A stretch of DNA of 64,000 nucleotides from contig NZ_CP047897.1 of the NCBI RefSeq assembly GCF_009913235.1, positions 2,913,001 to 2,977,000 on the forward strand, written 5' to 3'. Source of the stretch: Nibribacter ruber (lineage in GTDB: Bacteria > Bacteroidota > Bacteroidia > Cytophagales > Hymenobacteraceae). Position 1 is the stretch's first letter; each line of letters opens with the position of its first letter. Positions 58,851-64,000 of the stretch are shown here, piece after piece. Both the position numbers and the translations under genes were made by a program. The notes beneath the pieces were generated by a model. The model searched no databases, was not told the DNA's origin, and saw only the letters and a list, made by a program, of their open reading frames with translations.

Positions 58851-58894
58851 ATAAAAGAAAAGGGCCACCTGCTTAGGTGGCCCTTTTCTTTTAT
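58851..58894. terminator. Perfect 44-nt bidirectional terminator between the HAD-like gene and glmS
   Basis: ATAAAAGAAAAGGGCCACCT and AGGTGGCCCTTTTCTTTTAT pair over 20 bp with a 4-nt loop and serve both converging genes. Confidence 0.92.
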
Positions 58895-58909
58895 CTATGA
58901 ATCTGGTGA

Positions 58910-60748
58910 TTACTCAACGGTCACAGACTTGGCTAAGTTTCTAGGCTGGTCTACGTTACAACCGCGCATTACGGCAATGTGGTAGCTCAACAACTGCAAC
59001 GGAATCACTGAAAGTAGAGGAACTAAGACCTCGTGCGTTTCAGGCACCTCAATTACAAACTCCGCCATCTCTGGGATGACCGTGTCTCCTTCGGTTACAA
59101 TGGCAATTACACGGCCTTTACGGGCTCTTACCTCTTGGATGTTAGATACTACCTTCTCATATGAGTTGTCCTTGGTCGCGATTACCACCACCGGCATGTT
59201 CTCATCAATCAAGGCAATAGGACCGTGCTTCATTTCTGCCGCCGGGTATCCTTCTGCGTGGATGTAAGAAATCTCCTTCAATTTCAAGGCGCCTTCCAAG
59301 GCTACCGGGAAGTTCAAGCCGCGGCCCAGGTATATGAAATTGCTGGAATCCTTGAAAATTTCGGCAATGGCCTGTATCTCTTTGTCCAACTGTAGCGCTT
59401 TCTCTACTTTGGCTGGTACCTGCTCCATCTCCATCATCAACTGATGCAAAGCAGATTTCTCTATGGTGCCGCGTTTCTCAGCTAGCATCATGGCAATAAG
59501 CGTAAGCACCGTTACCTGGGCCGTGAAAGCTTTGGTTGAGGCTACTCCAATCTCAGGGCCAGCGTGAGTATAAGCACCAGCGTCTGTAGCGCGGGCAATG
59601 GAAGAACCTACTACGTTACACACACCAAAGATGAGAGCACCTTTGGATTTAGCCAGTTCCAGCGCCGCCAAGGTATCTGCCGTTTCACCAGACTGGGAAA
59701 TAGCAATCACAATATCTCCTTCGGTGATAATGGGGTTTCTGTAGCGGAACTCAGAGGCATATTCCACTTCTACCGGGATGCGTGCCAACTCTTCAATCAT
59801 ATACTCCGCCACCAAACCTGCATGCCAAGAAGTACCGCAGGCTACAATGATGATGCGTTGGGCATTCTTAAAGCGATTCTCATACTCTCTGATGCTGGAC
59901 ATGGTCAACTGCGTGTTCTCAGCCACTAAACGGCCACGCATGCTGTCCATGATAGAGCGGGGCTGCTCAAAAATCTCCTTCAACATGAAGTGAGGGTAGC
60001 CGCCTTTCTCAATAGACTCCAACTCCAGCTCCAAAGTCTGGATGTAAGGTGTCTGTACAATATCCTCTTTAGTCCGGATGTCTAACACGCCATCCTTAAT
60101 CAACGCAATCTCAAAGTCATTCAGGTACACCACGTCTTTGGTGTATTCAATGATAGGAGTAGCGTCAGAAGCAAGAAAATACTCACCTTGTCCGATTCCA
60201 ATCACCAATGGGCTTCCTTTACGGGCCGCGATCAGCTCAGTAGGAGAATCATGGGAGATCACTACAATGGCATAGGCGCCTACTACCTCATGCAGAGCTA
60301 AACGCACCGCCTCAGCCAGGTTTACCTTGGTGGTTTCTCTGATGTCCTCAATCAGGTTGACAAATACTTCAGAGTCGGTGTCGCTGTGGAAGTCGTAGCC
60401 TTTGTTGATCAAGTGCTGCTTTAAGGCTGCGTAGTTTTCAATGATGCCATTATGGATGATGGCAATCTTTTTAGAGCTAGAGTAGTGCGGGTGCGCGTTG
60501 GCATCATTGGGCTCGCCGTGCGTTGCCCAGCGGGTGTGCCCAATACCAATATGGCTGGTAGTGTCCTGGTTACCAATAAATTCTTCCAGGTCGCTTACCT
60601 TTCCTTTTCTCTTGAAAACCTTTAACTCACCGTCATTTAACAAGGCCACGCCGGCGCTGTCATATCCACGATACTCTAATCTTTTTAAACCTTTAAGAAT
60701 GATTGGGCAAGCTTCGCGCTGCCCAACGTAGGCTACAATTCCACACAT
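58910..60748 (-). CDS. glmS: Glutamine--fructose-6-phosphate aminotransferase (isomerizing)
   Basis: The enzyme makes glucosamine 6-phosphate from fructose 6-phosphate and glutamine, opening UDP-GlcNAc synthesis for peptidoglycan and LPS. The 612-residue protein begins MCGIVAYVGQ, with Cys2 as the nucleophile of the class II glutaminase domain (to about 230). Two SIS domains follow (ACGTSWHAG and AISQSGETADT near 350; YLGRGLNFPVALEGALKLKE near 470) and the C-terminal PRNLAKSVTVE. I see no glmS ribozyme upstream. The DUF4270 gene lies upstream in the same direction. Confidence 0.97.
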   Translation of the reverse strand: MCGIVAYVGQREACPIILKGLKRLEYRGYDSAGVALLNDGELKVFKRKGKVSDLEEFIGNQDTTSHIGIGHTRWATHGEPNDANAHPHYSSSKKIAIIHNGIIENYAALKQHLINKGYDFHSDTDSEVFVNLIEDIRETTKVNLAEAVRLALHEVVGAYAIVVISHDSPTELIAARKGSPLVIGIGQGEYFLASDATPIIEYTKDVVYLNDFEIALIKDGVLDIRTKEDIVQTPYIQTLELELESIEKGGYPHFMLKEIFEQPRSIMDSMRGRLVAENTQLTMSSIREYENRFKNAQRIIIVACGTSWHAGLVAEYMIEELARIPVEVEYASEFRYRNPIITEGDIVIAISQSGETADTLAALELAKSKGALIFGVCNVVGSSIARATDAGAYTHAGPEIGVASTKAFTAQVTVLTLIAMMLAEKRGTIEKSALHQLMMEMEQVPAKVEKALQLDKEIQAIAEIFKDSSNFIYLGRGLNFPVALEGALKLKEISYIHAEGYPAAEMKHGPIALIDENMPVVVIATKDNSYEKVVSNIQEVRARKGRVIAIVTEGDTVIPEMAEFVIEVPETHEVLVPLLSVIPLQLLSYHIAVMRGCNVDQPRNLAKSVTVE

Positions 60749-60822
60749 AGTAAATGATCTTCTTTAAATTAACCGGCAAGTTTCTGGTCTGCAGCGGCTA
60801 ACAAATAAAATTGACGATAAGT

Positions 60823-62247
60823 TTATTGAACGGTTGAGTAAAAAATCCGCAGACGGGGGCGTCTGTTGGTGTTAGACTCAGAAGGGGAATACGGGTTAGC
60901 TTCTAATACTGCTCTGTTCACCTTTTGGCCATTGAAGGTTGGGGTGGAAACAGAGGCGCTTACATTAGAAGGTAAAAGAATAAGGCCATTGTTGCTTCTC
61001 TTTTTATACAAGACGCTTTGCACATAAGAGGTAACATTTACCACGTATGCTTTCTGCGCCCTGTCATACGTAAGCGTAGCCGGATCTGTTGTGCCTTCGG
61101 CTAATAAAATATTAGGGAATCCGTTGGTCTTGGCAATCAAGTTGTTAGAAGTGGCTTCCACTACTGTGATCACCGGAGGCAAGGCGTAAATGGAGGTATC
61201 TGGCAACGCAGAGGCAAGCACCGGGATCACCAGTTCGGCCTTGTTGACCACTAATTCCAAAGAGGAGCCAGTGGCCGTTTTTCTGAAGTTCTCCAGGTTA
61301 GGCAGGGTTAATTTGGTGACTAGGCCTGTGCCTGACTGTAAGAACGTAGCGCTGCCTGTCTGGCTAGATGGCTTCAACTGAGCATAGCTGGTGAAGCCGG
61401 CCAATGAGGTGCCAGAACGGTCTGCAGTGATCTGGTTGAAATAACGGTCAGAGAACCTGAATGTGTACTTCTTTGCCTTACCGTCTGTGTTCTTAAAATA
61501 GAGGGTAAAGGTAGAGTTGACAGAGGTTGGGTTAATGCCCAGGATGCTCTTGGTGTCTCCGGCAGGGACAATGGCAAGGCCCTTGAAGAAGGCGGCAAAG
61601 TCCTTCTGGGTTTTTAAGGTGCTGGTTTCTGCCTTGCTCAGAATGCTCTCTGCCAATGCCCGGCCCGCGGTCTGTTGGTCTAATCTAAACTTAGCCAGTA
61701 CCGGTGTGCCACCAGGAACGGTGTCATTGGGCATAGGTTGGAAAGTAGACGTGGCTAACAGGCTGTTGGCGTTGTAGCTCAAAGACGATGTGGTGAAGTA
61801 AGTGGTCTCGTCAATGAAGCCCTGCGTGAGCGGATACACGTTCCAGGTAATATTAGATCTAAGGGAAGCTTTCTCTTTGGGGTAAGAGGCGTCGCCGTAG
61901 GCATACGCATAGTCCAGGGCAAGCACCAGAGAGTCTAGCGTAGCGCCAGTCTTTATGGTGTCATTGCCGCCCACCAGGGTAATCTCTCCAAAGGTTTTGG
62001 CTGTTATTTCGCCAAATTTATCATCCTGTATCTGGCCTACCAGCGTGCTGGAGGCGCCAAGCGTAAAGATGGAATCATTTAAAAGAACAGTAGACGCCAG
62101 TACCGCGGTAGTGTCTGTATACTTGGTTCCTATTTGGCTCCCTGGCTCTTGCAGTTCTAAGCCTACGCCGGTAGGGTCTTCACAAGAGGCAAAAAACAAG
62201 GAAGAAAGAAAGAGGGCAGCGGTCGCTTTGTTAATTCGCCAGTTCAT
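60823..62247 (-). CDS. DUF4270 family lipoprotein
   Basis: The 474-residue Bacteroidota-specific protein begins with a lipoprotein signal (ALFLSSLFFASCEDPTGVGL; Cys at 22) and proceeds as a beta-rich secreted protein with DSLVLALDYAYAYGD and ITWNVYPLTQGF typical of DUF4270. Function is unknown; it should sit at the cell surface or outer membrane. Its start overlaps the end of the reduced GT5 gene by 17 nt, so they are co-transcribed, with glmS next in line. Confidence 0.92.
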   Translation of the reverse strand: MNWRINKATAALFLSSLFFASCEDPTGVGLELQEPGSQIGTKYTDTTAVLASTVLLNDSIFTLGASSTLVGQIQDDKFGEITAKTFGEITLVGGNDTIKTGATLDSLVLALDYAYAYGDASYPKEKASLRSNITWNVYPLTQGFIDETTYFTTSSLSYNANSLLATSTFQPMPNDTVPGGTPVLAKFRLDQQTAGRALAESILSKAETSTLKTQKDFAAFFKGLAIVPAGDTKSILGINPTSVNSTFTLYFKNTDGKAKKYTFRFSDRYFNQITADRSGTSLAGFTSYAQLKPSSQTGSATFLQSGTGLVTKLTLPNLENFRKTATGSSLELVVNKAELVIPVLASALPDTSIYALPPVITVVEATSNNLIAKTNGFPNILLAEGTTDPATLTYDRAQKAYVVNVTSYVQSVLYKKRSNNGLILLPSNVSASVSTPTFNGQKVNRAVLEANPYSPSESNTNRRPRLRIFYSTVQ

Positions 62248-63043
62248 TATATAAGTTGAAGTAAGAATCCATCACGTTGTCATCAGAGGCAATAGTGCTA
62301 ATGCGCTTGGTGCTGTTGTACTCGGTGAACATCGCGTTTAAGTTGTCACTGAAATCCTCGTTAGACTTAAGGACCATGTCAGCGTACTGCATGCCCATTT
62401 TGATGAACGCGCCAAAGTCGGCGGTCTTCAAATTGTTCAGCATGTCATCCTCAATGTCCAGCATTTTGGCCTTCTCTAGCAAGTCTCCCTCAAATTTATG
62501 CGCAAATTCGTTGTTGTACACGCTGAACACAGACTTTGACGTCTTAAAGATAGGGTCGTTCTTGTAAGTAGTCTTCAAATACAAAGGCATTAAGCTGGTC
62601 ATCCAGTCGTTGCAATGTACAATGTCTGGGGCCCAGCCTAGTTTTTTCACGGTTTCCAGGACGCCTTTGCAGAAGAAGATGGCACGCTCATCATTGTCTG
62701 CGTGGAATTTATTGTCTTTGTCCACCAAAACGGACTTGCGGTGGAAATAGTCTTCGTTGTCAATAAAATAAACCTGCAGTTTGGCATTAGGAATGGAGGC
62801 CACCTTGATAATCAAGGGTTTCTCTTCTTCGCCTACCGCAATGTTGATGCCCGAAAGGCGAACCACCTCATGCAAACGGTTTTTACGCTCATTGATCAAG
62901 CCAAAACGAGGAACGAAAATACGTACTTCCATTCCACGCTCCTGCATGGCCTGTGGCAACATCCTCAAAAATTCCGCTACTTTTGTGGTCTGCAGAAAAG
63001 GGTCAATCTCGGTGGCCGCGTATAAGATTCTCAATTTGGACAT
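62231..63043 (-). CDS. Reduced glycogen/starch synthase-like (GT5 N-terminal domain) protein
   Basis: The 270-residue protein covers only the N-terminal half of a GT-B starch synthase (full enzymes have about 470-500 residues). LRILYAATEIDPFL and GMEVRIFVPRFG match GT5 start motifs, and WAPDIVHCNDWMTSL matches the conserved HxHDW-type site. The ADP-glucose loop KxGGL is replaced by TTKVAEFLRML, and the nucleotide-binding C-terminal domain is missing, so glycogen synthesis is unlikely. ATG 63043 is preferred to 63076. A near-ideal promoter lies upstream. It diverges from panC and precedes DUF4270. Confidence 0.88.
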   Translation of the reverse strand: MSKLRILYAATEIDPFLQTTKVAEFLRMLPQAMQERGMEVRIFVPRFGLINERKNRLHEVVRLSGINIAVGEEEKPLIIKVASIPNAKLQVYFIDNEDYFHRKSVLVDKDNKFHADNDERAIFFCKGVLETVKKLGWAPDIVHCNDWMTSLMPLYLKTTYKNDPIFKTSKSVFSVYNNEFAHKFEGDLLEKAKMLDIEDDMLNNLKTADFGAFIKMGMQYADMVLKSNEDFSDNLNAMFTEYNSTKRISTIASDDNVMDSYFNLYNELAN

Positions 63044-63092
63044 AAGTTGGAAGGAAATAGATTTTAAATTAGGCAATACTAATCGCGAGGTG

Positions 63093-63123
63093 CAAAATTA
63101 CGCATTTCTTAGCTGATTTTCAA
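63093..63123 (-). promoter_or_regulatory. Promoter of the GT5-like / DUF4270 operon
   Basis: On the minus strand TTG (63123-63121) and TAATTTTG (63100-63093, exact TAnnTTTG) are 20 nt apart. Transcription would start near 63086, about 43 nt before the ATG. This is the best-formed promoter in the window. Confidence 0.65.
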
Positions 63124-63188
63124 TTTATTTGACGAAAACCCTACCTTTACCCCCTTTAACAAATCCTGCTTAAACTCAGTTCTCTGCC

Positions 63189-64000
63189 ATGTTGCAGCTT
63201 TCTTCTCTCTCAGACATCCGTCAACATTGTGAACAAGTACGCTGTCAAGGCCTCAGAATAGGGTTTGTGCCCACCATGGGCGCCCTGCATGAAGGCCACC
63301 TGTCTTTGTTGAGAGCAGCCAAGGCGCAGAATGACGTGGTGGTCTGCAGCGTGTTCGTGAATCCTACCCAGTTCAACAACGCAGAGGATTATAACCTGTA
63401 CCCGAGGCTAATTGTAGAGGATGCTGAGATGCTGGCCCAAGTGGGCTGCGACGTGCTCTTTGCGCCCAATGCCGCTGAGATGTACGCCCAGGCGGCCAGG
63501 CTCACGTTTGATTTTGGGATTCTGGAGCGCGTGATGGAGGGCGCGCACCGCCCCGGGCACTTTAACGGCGTGGCTACGGTGGTAAGCAAACTCTTCCATC
63601 TGGTTAGGCCGCACCAGGCGTTCTTTGGGCAGAAGGACCTGCAGCAGTTTGCCATAGTGCAGCAGTTGGTGCAAGACCTGAGCTTTGATCTGGAACTGGT
63701 ATGCTTTCCCATTATTAGAGAAGAAGACGGGCTGGCCATGTCCTCCAGAAACCGACGCCTTACGCCAGAACAGCGCCAAGTAGCCCCCAAACTGTACGAA
63801 GCCCTGCAACTCCTGAGCGAGCAGGCAAAGCACGTCCCAATAGAGGAGGCGAAGGCCGCAGCGGTGACTTTTCTAACCCAGTTTCCGGAACTGCGCCTGG
63901 AGTACCTGGAGGTGGTGGACGCTGCCACGCTGCAGCCTATAGCGCACGTGCAGGAAGTTCCCCGCGCGGCGGTGTGTCTGGCCGCTTTCTTAGGCGAGGT
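63189..64000 (+). CDS. panC: Pantothenate synthetase (partial, runs off the window)
   Basis: The enzyme joins beta-alanine and pantoate with ATP to make pantothenate. The first 270 codons are present, and the frame is still open at the right edge (usual length about 280). Motifs are VPTMGALHEGHLSLLRAA with the HIGH-like HEGH, VFVNPTQFN, HRPGHFNGVATVVSKLF, FGQKDLQQ and MSSRNRRLTPE. It starts at ATG 63189 and diverges from the GT5-like gene. With coaX at 33.4 kb it belongs to coenzyme A synthesis. Confidence 0.95.
   Translation, partial: MLQLSSLSDIRQHCEQVRCQGLRIGFVPTMGALHEGHLSLLRAAKAQNDVVVCSVFVNPTQFNNAEDYNLYPRLIVEDAEMLAQVGCDVLFAPNAAEMYAQAARLTFDFGILERVMEGAHRPGHFNGVATVVSKLFHLVRPHQAFFGQKDLQQFAIVQQLVQDLSFDLELVCFPIIREEDGLAMSSRNRRLTPEQRQVAPKLYEALQLLSEQAKHVPIEEAKAAAVTFLTQFPELRLEYLEVVDAATLQPIAHVQEVPRAAVCLAAFLGE

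Noticed and set aside
60749-60822. glmS ribozyme or promoter upstream of glmS
   Set aside because: The spacer to the DUF4270 gene is only 74 nt with no ribozyme core. TTTATTTG on the minus strand (60809-60802) is one base off the -7 consensus and lacks a -33 partner.

Overview
The window reads as chromosomal DNA of an aerobic Bacteroidota bacterium, most likely order Cytophagales and close to Hymenobacteraceae (for example Rufibacter or Nibribacter). That placement is inference from family content: DUF4270, DUF5687, a GldE-like CNNM protein, a cysteine-poor TraR/DksA protein, LptC as a lipoprotein, the GT5-like/panC pair and TAnnTTTG promoter motifs. I see about 57 genes, almost all housekeeping or envelope functions, with no rRNA, tRNA, CRISPR, prophage or transposase.

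Layout: 1-7.2 kb holds an ABC ATPase tail, rnr, a polyprenyl synthetase, a lipoprotein, a rhomboid protease, a fasciclin protein and a DUF2807 protein. 7.6-13.7 kb holds a patatin/beta-barrel fusion, an M28 peptidase and glutamate dehydrogenase. 14.7-23 kb holds an ECF sigma factor overlapping a membrane protein, a DUF5687 ABC permease with its ATPase, a serine hydrolase, two membrane proteins and cardiolipin synthase. 23-26.7 kb is a minus-strand block (thioesterase, DUF1003, DUF721, GNAT, recF). 26.9-33.3 kb carries pdhA, a TPR protein, ribH, an outer-membrane protein, TraR/DksA, scpB and a pseudouridine synthase. 33.4-41.6 kb is an envelope-biogenesis run: coaX, an outer-membrane protein, lptC, a 51-residue membrane protein, a GldE-like CNNM protein, a SurA/PpiD-type isomerase and a TPR protein. 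42-49.6 kb has recJ, an S9 peptidase, a broken FtsZ-like gene and a GH25 lysozyme. 49.8-64 kb has lptB, a four-helix-bundle gene in a repeat cassette, a GH3 protein, AIM24, gltX, YihY, nitroreductase, RidA, a 3-hydroxyacyl-CoA dehydrogenase-like protein, glmS, DUF4270, a reduced GT5 protein and the start of panC.

The most striking structure lies between the genes. A near-constant 38-nt palindrome (arms CGTTTTTGGCC and GGCCAAAAACG) occurs 31 times, about once per 2 kb. Twenty copies lie within 50 nt of a stop codon, several sit beside a separate canonical terminator, two lie between divergent genes, one supplies a stop codon and one is read in frame inside the CNNM gene. Other dispersed families are a roughly 450-650-bp element present twice in opposite orientation (about 13.8-14.5 kb and 44.3-44.8 kb), inverted repeats around the four-helix-bundle gene, an inverted repeat near 57.6 kb, and an excess of exact TTATCCACA boxes.

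The most unusual gene is a divergent FtsZ/tubulin-like paralogue at 47996-48803. It has lost the tubulin G-box and is broken by a perfect 26-bp tandem duplication and an apparent 1-nt deletion.
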